Notes: generated by a model from the sequence alone, not told the origin. Shown: positions 22,423 to 34,600, numbered from the stretch's first letter. The stretch is DNA of 64,000 nucleotides from Akanthomyces muscarius (GCF_028009165.1 NC_079243.1:620001-684000); one strand, 5' to 3'. A program made the numbers and translations.

Positions 22423-25400
22423 ATGGAACCTGTCGGGCTGGCTGTCGGGGTTCTTGGGCTTGCCGGCCTATTCAGTACCTGTTTGGATGCCATTGGGCGG
22501 TTTGAGTCCTGGAGGAACTTTGCAGACGAGTCACAACTGGTCCGCACTCTTTTGGAGGGCCAAAGGCTGCTTCTACAGCGCTGGGGCCGCGATGTCGGGC
22601 TAGACAACGGAACGTTATCGGCCGACCACCACGAAGCCCTAAATGACCCGAAGATACTTTCGACAATCCGCATGCATCTATCAGAGATCGAAAAAATCTG
22701 CACCAATGAAGACGGCGCATTTCTACTTTCGGGCGGTACAACCGCAGGACAAAAGAGCGGCGCACGTTTTCTCCGAACCCATCCCGAAGCGAGCGCACTT
22801 CCCGAGTCGAGGCGGCAGAAGATGAAGTGGGCATTGAGGGACAAGGCAAAATTCACGATGCAAGCTGAAACGCTGATGTGCCTTGTGCAGGCTCTGCGCG
22901 AGTTGGTTCCCGTCGATGGGGCGAAAATTATAAGACCTGCGCCGCGGGAATGTGGCAATGGTGCTCTCCGTCGCATAGACGGTACGCATTTTTCCTGACA
23001 TTTATTACGCAAGCTAACGACAGCCACTAAACTCGTTTCCCGGCAAGGACCCTTGGGCTGTCGAGTTTGAACAGATCCTGGCCAAGATGGAAGGTTAGTT
23101 GCACGCCGCTCCTCTCGAACCTTGCTGACTGGCGCAGCGGTGACGCGGAAAGATGTGTATGCATGGCTGCTGGGCCCTCATGTTTCCAATGGACTGTACG
23201 AAGACGCGATTGAGGCTAGACTGGACGGCACCTTCGACTGGTTTCTCACACAAACCTTGTTTCTTGACTGGATCTCTCCCGATTTCCCGGCAAAGATGGC
23301 CAAGACTATGTGGATTCATGGGGCACCGGGGTGTGGGAAGACCATTCTGTGCTCAAGGATTGTGGAACATCTGCGCTCCACGCTCGATCCGCCACCAGCG
23401 CATTTTTTTTATTCCTTCGACGACCAAGAGAGCCGCAGAGATCCGTTCGTGGCGGTTCGATCGTGGCTCACTCAGGTACTCCCTCACCCAGCCGCGTTCG
23501 AGCTGGTAAAGGAGGAATGGGAGTCTCAGGATGGCCAGGCAGCGTCGCGGGCTGACGTCTTGACGGTTTTCCGAAAGATTGTTCGGGCCATTCCGAAGTT
23601 GACCTTTGTTCTTGATGGCCTCGATGAATGTGATGGAGCAAACCAACCCTGGGAAGCCGACCACATGTCTGTGGCCAATTTTCTCAAGACCATCAAGCAA
23701 GCGGTCGCCGGTACTACTACAAGAGTCATGATTGTCAGTCGCAACATGTCCGAAATTCGACAAGCTATGCTTCGCGATGAAGGTGCGACATGCATTGAGT
23801 ACAAGCTCTCTTGCGACGATGTCCAACCGGATATAGAATTGTACGCCAGAAGCGTTGTCAACGAGAAACTACACAATAAAGACGATACCGTAAAAAACAA
23901 CATCTCTCTCAGGCTAGCAAGTCGCTGCAATGGCCAGTTTTTATGGATCAAGTTGCAAGGACATACGCTCCGCAGTAGCAAGAACAAGAAACAGCTCGAG
24001 GCATCCATTGATCGGTCACCAACTGCGCTGACACACCTCTACGAGCGAGACTGGCAGAAATTACTGGGTCTCCCACCGGAGGAAAGCACACGAGCCATTC
24101 ACCTCTTGCGATGGGCGGCATTTGCCCTACGTCCGCTTACAGTCGCTGAAATAACGGAAGCGCTGCTCATCAACGATGACTGTGTCGATTTTCCTGTTGA
24201 TGAGATGCCAGACTCTATCGATCAAGACTACGTCGATGGAGAAATACGGCGCCTCTGCGGGTCTCTCGTGGAGATTCGCAGCGCGCCGTTGGACCCCATC
24301 GTTGGCTCCCAGACTGTGCATCTCGCACATTTCTCCGTCAAGGAGTTTTTTGTCAGCAGAGTGACCGCAGGAGAAAACGTCGTGGTAGCTAATGAGCGGC
24401 TGCGCAACTCCAACGAAGCGACGCAAAACAGCGTCCTTGCCTTGATGTGTCTTCGTTACGTGAATTTTCGCACCGTTTGGCTTGGTCAAGATGAAGAGTC
24501 AGACAAAGTCGTAGGTTCATTCCTGAATTATGCGGCCGGCTCGTGGTACAAGCACGCAGTGGTGTGTAAACCGATCGACAGTGAGGTGATCAGGTTTATT
24601 AATGACTTTTTCAACGAGAGCAATGAGTGGCATTTGTGGCGGAAGTGGTATGACAAAGAAGTTAATGAATTGGAAGCAGCAAGTGAAAGAACGGTGGCCA
24701 CACCGCTTTGCTACGCCGCGCAACTGTGTTTGACGGGCACAGTCAGTTTCCTAATACATAAAAGGCGGTACAGCATAAATAAGCAAGCACCGTCGGGTGC
24801 GACCGCACTAGCAGTGAGCTGCAGAAAGGGAGACGCCGAGATAGTCGGGATGCTCCTGGATGCCGGGGCTGATACGGCTATTGCGGAAGACAACGGATGG
24901 ACACCACTTCACGCGGCAGCTACGAGAGGCCACGTCGAGGTAAACAGGCTGCTTCTCGAGCAGGGGGCTGATATCACGGCTCAAAATAATGATGGATGGA
25001 CACCACTCCATGCAGCAGCCCTCAAAGGCCACGTCGAGGTGGTCAAGCTGCTTCTAGAGAAAGGCGCCAACATCACAGCTGTGATTAATAACGGAGGGAC
25101 ACCACTCCATGCAGCAGCTCACAGCGGCCACGTCGAGGCCGTGAAGCTGCTTCTGGAGAACAGGGCCGATGCCGCAGTTGCGGGTAATAGCGGATGGACA
25201 CCACTTCACGCAGCAGCTAAAAAGGGCCACGTCAAGGTGGTGAAGCTGCTTTTGGAGAAGGGGGCCGATGTCACTTGTGCAAATAAGAATGGATGGACAC
25301 CACTCCATGCGGCAGCTCTGGGCGGCCGCGTCGAGGTAGTCGAGCTGCTTCTCGAGAAGGGGGCCAATGCCACGGTTGCTGGTAGTAATGGATGGACACC

Positions 25401-27285
25401 ACTTCACGCGGCAGCTATCCGAGGCCACGCCGAGGTGGTGAAGGTACTTCTCGAGAAGGGGGCCTCTGCCACGGTTGTGGGTAGCAACGGATGGATACCA
25501 CTTCACGCAGCATCTTTCGACGGTCACGTCGAGGTAGTCAAGCTGCTTTTGAACAAGGGGGCTGATATCGCGGCTACCGATAGTGATGGGTGGACATCGC
25601 TTCACGCAGCAGCTTGCGATGGCCACTTCGAGGCGGTGAAGCTGCTTTTAGAAAAGGGGGCCGATGTCACGGCTGCCAATAGTGATGGAACGACACCACT
25701 TCACGCAGCAGCTTGCAATGGCCACTTCGAGGTGGTAGAACTACTCCTGGGGAAGGGAGCCGATGTCGCAAATCGTAATGGATGGACACCACTCCACGTA
25801 GCAGCTCTCAAAGGCCATTTCGAGGTGGTCAAACTGCTTTTAGAGAAGGGGGCCGATATCACAGCTGCAGATGATAACAGATGGACACCACTTTACGCAG
25901 CAGCTAGCGGTAACCATGTCAAGGTCGTCAAGCTGTTTCTCGAGAATGGGGCTGATGTCACGGCTGCCGATAGTAATGGATGGACACCGCTTTACACATC
26001 AGCTCTTGACGGCCACGTTAAGGTGGCTAAGCTGCTTCTCGAGCATGGGGCTGATGTCACGGCTGCGAGCAATGATGGATGGACAGCACTCAATACAGCA
26101 GCTTTAAATGGCCATGTCGAGGTGGTGAAGCTGCTTTTGGAAAAGGCGGCCGATGTCACAGCTGCGAGTAATGATGGATGGACAGCACTCAATACAGCAG
26201 CTTTGAATGGCCATGTCGAGGTGGTGAAGCTGCTTTTGGAAAAGGCGGCCGATGTCACAGCTGCGAGTAATGATGGGTGGACACCAATTCACTCAGCAGC
26301 GGATGAAAGCCACGTCGAGGTGGTCAAACTGCTTCTCGAGAACGGAGCCGATGTCACGGCTGCAAAAAATGATGGATGGACACCACTTATTACAGCAGCT
26401 AGCAATGGCCACGTCGAGGTGGTCAACCTGCTTCTCGAGAACGGAGCCGATGTCACGGCTGCCGAAAGCGATGGATGGACACCACTCAATACAGCAGCTA
26501 GCAATGGCCACGTCGACATGGTTAAACTGCTTCTCGGGAACGGGGCTGATGTCACGGCTGCAAATCATGATGGATGGACACCACTCAATACAGCTGCCAG
26601 CAATGGCCACGTCGAAGTGACTAGACTGCTTCTTGAGAATGGAGCCGATGATATGACTACAGATTGTCACGGGTGGACGCCACTTCACCTCGCTTCTCAA
26701 TACGGGCATTTTGAAGTTGTTAAAATACTTGTAGAGAAGAAGTCTCTTGTTGATATGGTGGATGTCGATGGCCGCTCGGCTCTTTTCTACGCTTGCGCGA
26801 GGGGACACGTGGAGGTGGTCGAGCATCTTCTGCTTTGTGACGCTGCGATAAACACTGCCGACCGCTATGGTGCAACTCCTCTATTCGCTGCTACGAGAAA
26901 CAGCCATGAGAAGGTTGTGACGTGCTTGCTTGCCGTGGATTGTGGCTTCGATCATTTTGTCGACGGCCTCGGTCGAACGTTGCTATGGTGGGCTGCGAGG
27001 AGCGGGAATGCTCAGGTAATGGAGGTGATCGTTCAATTTGCGAGAAAAAAAGGTATTCAAACCAGCGACAATGACTTGGCCGTGGGGTATAGTCCGACGA
27101 CGCATGATGAGTCCTCGGCTTGGTGCGACTGCTGCACCCGTTACATTGGGAGAAGCGACAGTCACCTCGTCTGTCTTAAGTGCCATGGCGGCAGCTTTGA
27201 CCTCTGCGTAGAGTGTCATGAATTTGGCGCGTGGTGTCACGATCGTTCGCATAATTTGATACCCCATGATATGCATGCATCTTAG
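22423..27285 (+). CDS. STAND receptor: HeLo-type domain, NACHT, 23 ankyrin repeats, ZZ zinc finger
   Basis: Exon 1 (22423-22981) starts MEPVGLAVGVLGLAGLFSTC, the signature of HeLo-type cell-death domains, with RWGRDVGL further on. A short exon (23048-23093, DPWAVEFEQILAKME) and a long exon from 23138 follow. The intron 23094-23137 (donor GTTAGT, branch GCTGAC, acceptor CAG) joins in phase. The NACHT domain has P-loop GAPGCGKTI and Walker B VLDGLDEC. From about 24793 I count 23 ankyrin repeats, most of them DGWTPLHAAA-type and nearly uniform. The C-terminus is a ZZ-type zinc finger (CDCC, CLKC, CVEC, then H and H ligands). The first junction is odd: every GT donor near the end of exon 1 is phase 1, whereas all available acceptors require phase 0. 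By homology to HET-S-like proteins, the HeLo end would attack membranes when the NACHT switch fires. Confidence 0.85.
24793..27040 (+). repeat. 99-bp ankyrin-coding tandem repeats
   Basis: About 23 coding repeats of 33 codons. Consecutive repeats around 26050-26250 (TALNTAALNGHVEVVKLL) are identical in protein and nearly identical in DNA, showing recent duplication or conversion. The outer repeats (the first, and those after about 26650) are more diverged. Confidence 0.85.
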
Positions 27286-28104
27286 ACACGACAGGCACGA
27301 CTGCAGACTGTGGAATTGCCGGTGCTTTCGCATTATCTACCAGTGTACACTAAAGTTGACCAGCGTAGCGGCCTGGCTACCTAAAAAAGGCCTCGTGGTA
27401 GCATAGTATCCAAAAAAAAGGCATACATGGCATATTAGCTTCATTAATGTCCGCTCTTAAACACTTTTGGGGGGGTTTTCCTGCATACAATCGGCATCTT
27501 TGACAAGTTCGCGCGTTTCGACCAGTATAACTTCCGTGCCTAAACCATATCATGGCTGAAAGTCGTGTCATGGCCGAAAATCGCGTCGCGGCGAAAGGCC
27601 GTGTTGTGGCTAAAACGGGGACTAATAGATGCACCGCCGGGGGAATGGCATAGCCATAGTCCGCAACAGTTATGCAGAAAATCATCCGATGGGCTTGCCG
27701 GAGATTGTCGAAACGGCGGTCATGCTAATAGCGGCAAAACTGATATCACCATCACACTGGACGTCGAAGAGACTGGCGAGGCGGAGTAGCATGTGTTTAG
27801 GGAGTGGGCATGAGAACGTGCGAGGCATCGACGGCAGGTCGTAGCGTGGCGGCGTAGCCCACGGCCACGAGTGCAGAGCGGCGAAAAGAAAGCACGGTGT
27901 GGTGAGCGGTCGGGTGTGAAGGGTATTGTTTGGGACGCGGAATTTTCGGAGTCAAATCTGAGTCGCCAATAGCGCATCGTCGGACGATCACACGGCGATA
28001 TGATGGACGACGGGATAGCGACAACGATGATGGACGAGACGGAAACAGAACAGCGTCAGTCGCGAAGCGCGAGGATCAAAGGCAGCGGTTCGAGCTTGCC
28101 AACT
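27286..28104. other. Intergenic stretch with a short degenerate repeat
   Basis: Between 27550 and 27625 there are about four degenerate 18-bp repeats (TCATGGCCGAAAATCGCG type) that would read as hexapeptides of the MAENRV kind. No complete gene can be supported. Confidence 0.5.
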
Positions 28105-28950
28105 TCAATTGGTAACCACTTTGCCAGCATCAAAGTAGTTGCTTGCGCTGCCATTGCTCGGGTAGCGATTCGGCAATGGCATGACATATCCGCGCTGATT
28201 TGCAACAATTCGGATGTCGTTGCGCACAAAATCCGTTGAATAGTGCGTATGGCCAAATACCCAAGTCTTGACAGGGCTCCAATCCCCGGATGCCAGCATC
28301 TCAGTGGCAAACGCCGAAGACCACAAATTATGTGCGTGCTCAGGCTGCGAAGTTCCATCAAGGCATGGAGCGTGGTGTGTAGCAATAAGTAAATTTCTCG
28401 TCTGCTGCGTTGCAGCTGCGGTCAGGTTGGCAACTTCCTTGCGTAGCCAAGCAGCCTCTCGAGCGTGGACGCTATTGTGCTTGTCAGGAGTCCAATCGCG
28501 GATTTTCTTGAAGTCTCTCACCCTGGATTGCACGATGCTGGTCTTCTCTTCCGGTATCAAGGACCACAGTGTACAGCCAAGGATAGAAAGTTTGGACCGC
28601 GGGCTGTCCCATCGCGTTCTGTTTAAGAGTACAAGTCGCTGGTCTAGGACCGGTTCGTCTGCGAGACGCTGTGCTGTATCAAGTGCGTCATTATAGTTCA
28701 ACCCATAAAACTCGTGGTTGCCCAAGACAAGGAATACGGTCTCGAAGCGTGATGTTTGGGCTCGCAAGAACGTCAAGTAGTTCTCATAATCGGCCAGGCG
28801 ACCAATGTCGCCAGCTAATAACAGGTAGGGGGCGCTTACGGGGAAAGTGAAGGACGCGTATTGTTGACCGATCTCGAGATGCAGATCAGAGAGTATCTGT
28901 ATTCGGTTGTGCCACGATCGGTGCAGAAGCCTCAAAACAAAGGATTTCAT
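28105..28950 (-). CDS. Calcineurin-like metallophosphoesterase, 281 aa
   Basis: The start was chosen at 28950 (MKSFVLRLLHRSW), because the upstream open sequence is low-complexity and the phosphoesterase fold begins right after this Met. All metal-ligand blocks are present in order: SDLHLE (D22, H24), GDIG (D48), GNHE (N78, H79), THHAP (about H192) and GHTH (H234, H236). Length and motif order fit small fungal Ser/Thr-phosphatase-like enzymes of the metallophosphatase superfamily; the substrate is unknown. It ends with TAA or similar at 28105. It is transcribed divergently from the nucleotidyltransferase-like gene at 29109, with 158 bp between the starts, so a shared promoter is likely. Confidence 0.85.
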   Translation of the reverse strand: MKSFVLRLLHRSWHNRIQILSDLHLEIGQQYASFTFPVSAPYLLLAGDIGRLADYENYLTFLRAQTSRFETVFLVLGNHEFYGLNYNDALDTAQRLADEPVLDQRLVLLNRTRWDSPRSKLSILGCTLWSLIPEEKTSIVQSRVRDFKKIRDWTPDKHNSVHAREAAWLRKEVANLTAAATQQTRNLLIATHHAPCLDGTSQPEHAHNLWSSAFATEMLASGDWSPVKTWVFGHTHYSTDFVRNDIRIVANQRGYVMPLPNRYPSNGSASNYFDAGKVVTN

Positions 28951-29108
28951 TCTGTCTGCGGAACAGTCGTGCAACAGTCGGGTGCCTGAATCACAGGTCG
29001 AAGCCGTAGCTGTGAAAACTAGGCTGCACGGCACGTGTCGGCAACTGGGTGGATCCGGGGGGGAGACGGCAGAGAGCAAACGCGGCCATTGATGGGGACA
29101 CCTGTAAC

Positions 29109-29903
29109 ATGGAATCACCATGCCCGGTATCCCATCGAACGCGCACGATGACGCTCGCAACAATCGTGAGCAGTATTCTCGGAGAAAATAGCATCCCTTC
29201 ATGCATCATCGGCGAATTAGCATTGAATTATTATAACGTTCCGCGGGCTTGTTATGTGCGTGTACTATCCACATATGTCTTAGGTTTGTTCAACACTAAC
29301 GACATGGAGCAGGACTTAGAATTATGCGTTCCGCGAGGAAGCAGCATTGTCGCAGCTGCCAGACTTTGCCTGTCTGGCTATTTTCAACCCTGTGGCCTAG
29401 AAAAAGAGGTCAACAACTATACAAAGTATAAACGGGGCTTTCCCCGGCTAATGACGACCTTTTTGGAGGGCAAACAACGATTCGTCGTTATCTTCACGGC
29501 CAATGTCTATGGGTTGGAACCTCTCGAGCGCAATACTTTGATTCCTGGAGGTATAAAGGGGGGGTTCAGCAAAGAAATTGTTGATTTGCCTTCAGAGGAG
29601 ATGGTGACTCTACCCCTGCCTCGACTGCCCCCCTTTTTGGCCGGTTTGGCCACCAAATTCCTCCTCACAGACGATGATCATGCCATGATTGCTGTTGAGC
29701 AGCTGGTTGATGGGATGAACCTGGATGAAAGCTGGGTGAATTCCCAGCTTGCAGACTGCTCACAAACAGTGCGTGACATGGTTATTGCGCTAATAAATGG
29801 TAAGCAGTCCAGGATCGACTATTTCTCGGATAACCAGGTCACTTGCTTTATTCGCGATGAAGTAGAAGCTGTCCATGTGAGATCAATCACTGGATACATA
29901 TGA
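29109..29903 (+). CDS. Nucleotidyltransferase-fold-like fungal protein
   Basis: Start at ATG 29109 (MESPCPVSH); a second Met at 29148 (MTLATIV) is possible. The core is IPSCIIGELALNYYNVPRA, followed after the intron by DLELCVP, then YTKYKRGFPRL, LPRLPPFLAGLATKFL and AVEQLVDGMNLDESW. The intron 29256-29312 (57 bp, donor GTGCGT, branch CACTAAC, acceptor CAG) is inferred because its removal places DLELCVP next to the NYYNVPRACY helix. Its length is a multiple of three and it has no stop, so retention would only add 19 residues. The G-x-hydrophobic pattern followed by D-x-E is like a minimal nucleotidyltransferase, but catalysis is not certain. The spliced product is about 245 aa. Confidence 0.65.
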   Translation: MESPCPVSHRTRTMTLATIVSSILGENSIPSCIIGELALNYYNVPRACYVRVLSTYVLGLFNTNDMEQDLELCVPRGSSIVAAARLCLSGYFQPCGLEKEVNNYTKYKRGFPRLMTTFLEGKQRFVVIFTANVYGLEPLERNTLIPGGIKGGFSKEIVDLPSEEMVTLPLPRLPPFLAGLATKFLLTDDDHAMIAVEQLVDGMNLDESWVNSQLADCSQTVRDMVIALINGKQSRIDYFSDNQVTCFIRDEVEAVHVRSITGYI

Positions 29904-30299
29904 CTCATAGTACCTACTGTGAGGGAGGGCGTTTTGGAGAGGCGCCTTTGAGGCGGTTCGTTTGTGGCGGGCTTTTTATTGTTGATAGGTCCTCTCTGTT
30001 TCAGCGGATATCTACTAGTTAATTTTGTACGCATACGCAATCGCTTTACCGGCCTGGAGAGGTGGAGAAAAGGGGGGGAGTCGTTTTTGTAATGCGCTCA
30101 GGACTCAAATCAAGACTGAAGTATTTACTCCGCATGGCTGCATTGCTGCCTACACTTTTGGCCAATAAGGCTGCATACAGCTGTTGTAAACGCCCGTCTC
30201 GTGCACACACCCCACGGCAAAGAAATCATTGTGTCGGACAAGGAAAGTGAATTATATTTTTTCATTTCTGAACCCTGGAAAAACATCATCTGCTTTTTG

Positions 30300-30316
30300 A
30301 AAAAAAAAAAAAAAAA
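30300..30316 (+). repeat. Poly-A run of 17
   Basis: A homopolymer in the presumed 5' leader, just upstream of the ATG at 30324. Confidence 0.95.
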
Positions 30317-30323
30317 CGAAACC

Positions 30324-31063
30324 ATGATCCAGGAGCGCCTCAATGATGCCGCCATAGCCCTGCAACGCGCTTTCAGTGAGCGTGGCATAGCTTATGGAAT
30401 TTTTGGAGGTTATGCAATCAACCTACTCGGAGGCTTCCGGACGACGAAAGACATTGACTGCATCGCATCGGTGGCTAAAAATGAGGTAATCAGGATACTT
30501 GACGGCCAACACGGGTTTGAAGTCGTGTCACAGGCCCGTCAAGACTATGTTGCCTTTCTCTGGTCTGATAAGCCGGACAAACGCAACGCTGTTTTGGTGG
30601 AAATTTTTTGTGAACAATTTCCAGGTTCGTCCTTGCGATTGCTGACTAGAATAAGCATTACTGAATGACAGTCATGGCAGGAGCCGAGCATTCGATGGCA
30701 GGTGTGCCGCTCAAAAGCATTGCCATCCACGGCGCCGCTCTAGGGCAGGGCACTTCCTGTCTCCTCTCAACATTCTACTTGTTCAAGGGAAAGCTTCGCG
30801 CAGCTGCCACCCGAGCTAAATACCACGATACAGCGGATTTGAGGCTGTTGGAGGACAAGTATGGAGAGGAAATTAAATCGCTGAGCGGGGGCCTTAATCT
30901 GAACTACGTCGGGCTTGCTATGAAAAGATATCCGGAGCTGGAGCGGCTTTTCGAGAGGCTGGGAGTGGACGTGCTGCAGGCTCGTCAAGTGACGAAACAC
31001 GCCGACCTCGGCAACCTTCCTCGTCCCTCGCCCGGGGATGTTCAGCGCGGACTGCTTGCATGA
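30324..31063 (+). CDS. Minimal nucleotidyltransferase-fold protein, 227 aa
   Basis: Exons 30324-30624 and 30681-31063 are joined by a 56-bp intron (donor GTTCGT, GCTGAC, acceptor CAG) in phase. Start ATG 30324, seven bases after a run of 17 A. The N-terminal half has the nucleotidyltransferase signature GIFGGYAINLLGG with FRTTKDID: G28-G29 and the acidic D43-x-D45 pair. The C-terminal exon is helical (KYHDTADLRLLEDKYGEEI, YPELERLFERLGVDVLQ). It follows the other nucleotidyltransferase-like gene on the same strand, 420 bp downstream. The role is unknown; related folds modify RNA or small molecules, or act as antitoxins or toxins in bacteria. Confidence 0.7.
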
Positions 31064-31602
31064 ACCTTGTTAAATTATACACAACTCCATTGTGGTGGCC
31101 GTGGTCGCGATTATCGAGAAGCTGTCTCTGGCGCAAGTTTGCCATTGAAGTTTACTCCAGCCGGGTGTAAAGAACTGCTGCGGGTCGTTGAGGTACTGTT
31201 TGGCGGGGTTGCGATGCTGGCTTACGTTCCGCTCACAAAACGGGGAGGCTCTATAAAATTCAGCGCCACTTCATTTTTATAGCTTGTAAGAAAAACACAA
31301 TTTTAGGTATACCACGTCTCCGTCCTATCGGCCTTTGATGCCTTCAGCGCAGCGAGCCACTTATTTTGGGACGCTAAAATAGTGTCTTCTCTGTTGGGAT
31401 GCGTCTCGCATCGATGGATTGAGGGCAAGGTTGTCTACCAAGTGCTTCTTGATGCTGTAGTTGCTAAGTCTGTTTGCTGCATGGTCTGGCATGCGAATCA
31501 GTACGCGGCAGTCTGATTCAGTTGGGTGCTTTCTGGACGCTTCTGGGGTAGTTGTAGCTGGGACAGAGGCTATCTTGGCGTAGGCTGGACGGCTTGCCGT
31601 CT
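31064..31602. other. Convergent intergenic stretch
   Basis: No supportable gene. It separates the plus-strand nucleotidyltransferase gene from the 3' end of the minus-strand broken receptor. Confidence 0.5.
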
Positions 31603-34600
31603 CTATGTTAGCGGACGGGGCGGTCGGCGGGAATTCTCTTGTAATAAGTGCGGTCCAGAGCACTGTGTCAGGGTCGGCGGGCGGCGGGTAGGACGGGGAG
31701 CCCACGGGCGGGTTGAGCTAGTTCCGGCGCCTCCACTTCCTCTCCCGATTTTATCCTGTGCGTTCAATAGGCTGTGTGGAACAAGATTCTCGACATAGAT
31801 GAACTTGTCGCACGCCACCACAAATGGGTATGGTGTCGTGCGTACTCCACAGCCGTACACAGTCAATCCAGATTCTCGAATCCGCGATGATAGCCGGTGA
31901 AGAAACAGGGAGAGGCGGGACCAATCATCGAACTGATGAGCGAGCATGGACTCTGTAGTCTCCTGCCACGAAGGACGAAGACGTGGCAGGGGAAAGATGT
32001 AAAGAGCACCATTGATCTGGTGCTGGCGACGTCCGAGATGGCAGAGGAGGTGGTGGAATGTGACAGTATGGCAACTTATGCAGAACTGACTCTCCGTCAT
32101 CGTCTGCGGTGTTAACATTCGTTCTCCCGTTATCCAGAAGTATGCCAAGCACACGCATCCGAACAAGTAATATTAAGTCGTCAAGCGCTTCGAGCTGCTC
32201 GTAGTTTCCGTCAGCTCTGGCATTGTACGCGAGGACCTCAACTCTCCAATCGTCTTCTGTCCAGTAATCTCTGTATTCCAGATACCGCGGCCCTTTGATA
32301 GTCTTTGCAATGGCAAGATGGAGTGGAGTCTCCCCAAACTCTGACTTAGCGTTAGGATCCGCTCCATGGCGTAAAAAAAAGCAACCATTTTCACATTTCC
32401 GGTCCAAGCGGCATAGTGTAACGGCGTAAGACCAAGACCTTTTCCGGCTGATGTGTGCAAAGGCAGCCGCTCGCAGCGAACGCTGCCTGATTTCTCATAG
32501 TGATGGACCCAGGTCCTTCGTCGTACCGCGATATCAACGCACATGTGAGATTCCAATAAAAGCTCTGCAGCTGCAATTGCCGAGAATCTGACAGTGTAGT
32601 GCAGTGGCGTCATGTTTTCAACGTCACCTGCTTCTATAGGTGTTTCATCCGACACTGAACCAGTCTTTACCGTAGCTCCATGTTCGAGAAGCAGCTTTAC
32701 CAAAGCTGTGTTACCATTTTCAGCTGCGTAAGCTCAAGCAACACCGCAACCACATCATCATGCCCGTTCTCCGCTGCTAGCGAGAGCGGCGTCCAGTTGT
32801 ACTTGTCCTTTGCGTCAACGTCGACACCTTGTATCTTAACCAGCCGCTTGACAATAGACAAGTATCCATAGAAAGCCGCATACGACAGTGGCGTTCGAAA
32901 ATCTCTGTCCCTTATGTCAATTATGGCTCCCTTTAGTCCTGATGGCTTGGTGAAAGCCGTGTTAAAACGAGAACTTGGACCCTTGATCAATAGTTCCACC
33001 ACGCTGTCAAATCCGCTTTCTGAAGCCCATGACAGTGCCGAACGCTGGTAAGTGTTGTCTTTGGCATTTATATCAACGTCTTCCAACCCAAGCTGGAGTT
33101 TCACAACTTGCTCAAGCCCGAGGTACGAGGCTACCATGAGAGTCGTGAAATCGGGATGGGTGCCAACTTGTGTTTTGGCCCATAAGATTCTGAACCAAGT
33201 TCGAAAGCGAGATGACCTAGGATCGCAGATCTGTTGTGCTGTTTCTATGACCGCATCGTCTATAGTATTGGAGGTTCGAAAAAAGGTAGCCCAATTCTGC
33301 GCCGAAAACTCTGCAAAGGGATAGTGCTCCTTCGTCTCATCGTCTGATAATGATATATCCAGTTCGAGCAAATAGGACATACACAAGTCAACCAGAGAAG
33401 CTGCAGCACCTGTCTTGCTAAAATGCGCTGCTAGGTCTGCCTGCAATCGATCTGATTGAAAGTATTCCTGCACCGAAAAATGTGCAAGCTGAATTTCAAC
33501 CGTTTCATCGGTTGGCTCTTCTTTTTCGTCGTCTTCTTCTTCTTTACATCTGCGTGTGAGGGAGACTAAACTTGAACAATATCGAGCAATCTCCCCTGGA
33601 ATCGGCATCCTATTTGCAGGATCAAAGCGTGGTTTACTTGCAAAATCCACGGCTAATGCATCGACAGCCTCTGCGATTCGAAGCGGCCGTTTAGAGTATA
33701 TTAGCAGCTGTAAAAGTCGTATGGCGTGAGGTTTGTATTCAAGACGCAATCTTTGCAAGATTCTAGTATACGTGTCGTCTAGCGTTCGGGGGAGCTCTCT
33801 CAGAGCTGTGTATACCTCGGTGGGACTCAGGCATTGTTCCAGGATGTCAAATTGACATGCAACCCAACGCAACCTGTTTGTCGTTAGAAGAGTGATAAAG
33901 AAAAGCTGCAGTGCCAATCTTACATTCCATCTGCGCGATCCTGTAGCACAGTTGTAATGGAATTTTTGATACCCGGACGAGTTTGCCACCTCTCCATGTG
34001 TTCAACCTTGGTGAGGATATATGCATCTATATCGTTGCTGACCAAGCCCGACTGAAGCGATATTACTTCCTCAGCGCCGGTCCACGTGTCAATCGCGGCT
34101 TTGATATCCTGCTCAGGCCGGCTTGTGACAAGTAGATGTATGTCTGGTGATGCATCTCGCAGATTCTTGACCCACGGTAGCAGTCCGTCAGCAGCGTGCT
34201 GGCTGCGTTTCTCACACTCATCCAGTCCATCCAAAATAACCCAAACCTCGCCACAGTCTTGGATCATTTCTCGAAGTGTTGCTTGCAATGATGTATGGCT
34301 GGGCTGTCCTCCGGATGTAGCGTATGATGCGTAGAGCGAATCCACCAGTCTTTGAGCACCCGAACTCTTGCGGTATAGCTGGTCTATCAATGAGCGGACT
34401 GCGTTTTCAGTCGACCGTTTATCAATATCCGTGAAGTTGAAGTAGAAATAGAGGAGATACTTAGAGGCTACTGGATCATTCGCCAGATCAGTGACAACAG
34501 TGGAGCTGACAATGGTTTTGCCACAGCCCGGCATACCATATAACTATAGGAAAGACGCCGGAGATGTTTTCCAAGTTTGGTATTTTTCACTATCCAGCAA

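Noticed and set aside
23094..23137. Similarity of the receptor intron end (GCTGACTGGCGCAG) to the array units (GCTGAC...GGCTGGCGTAG)
   Set aside because: Only branch site and acceptor-proximal bases match; the rest of the intron is unrelated, so it is not evidence of a dispersed copy of the unit.
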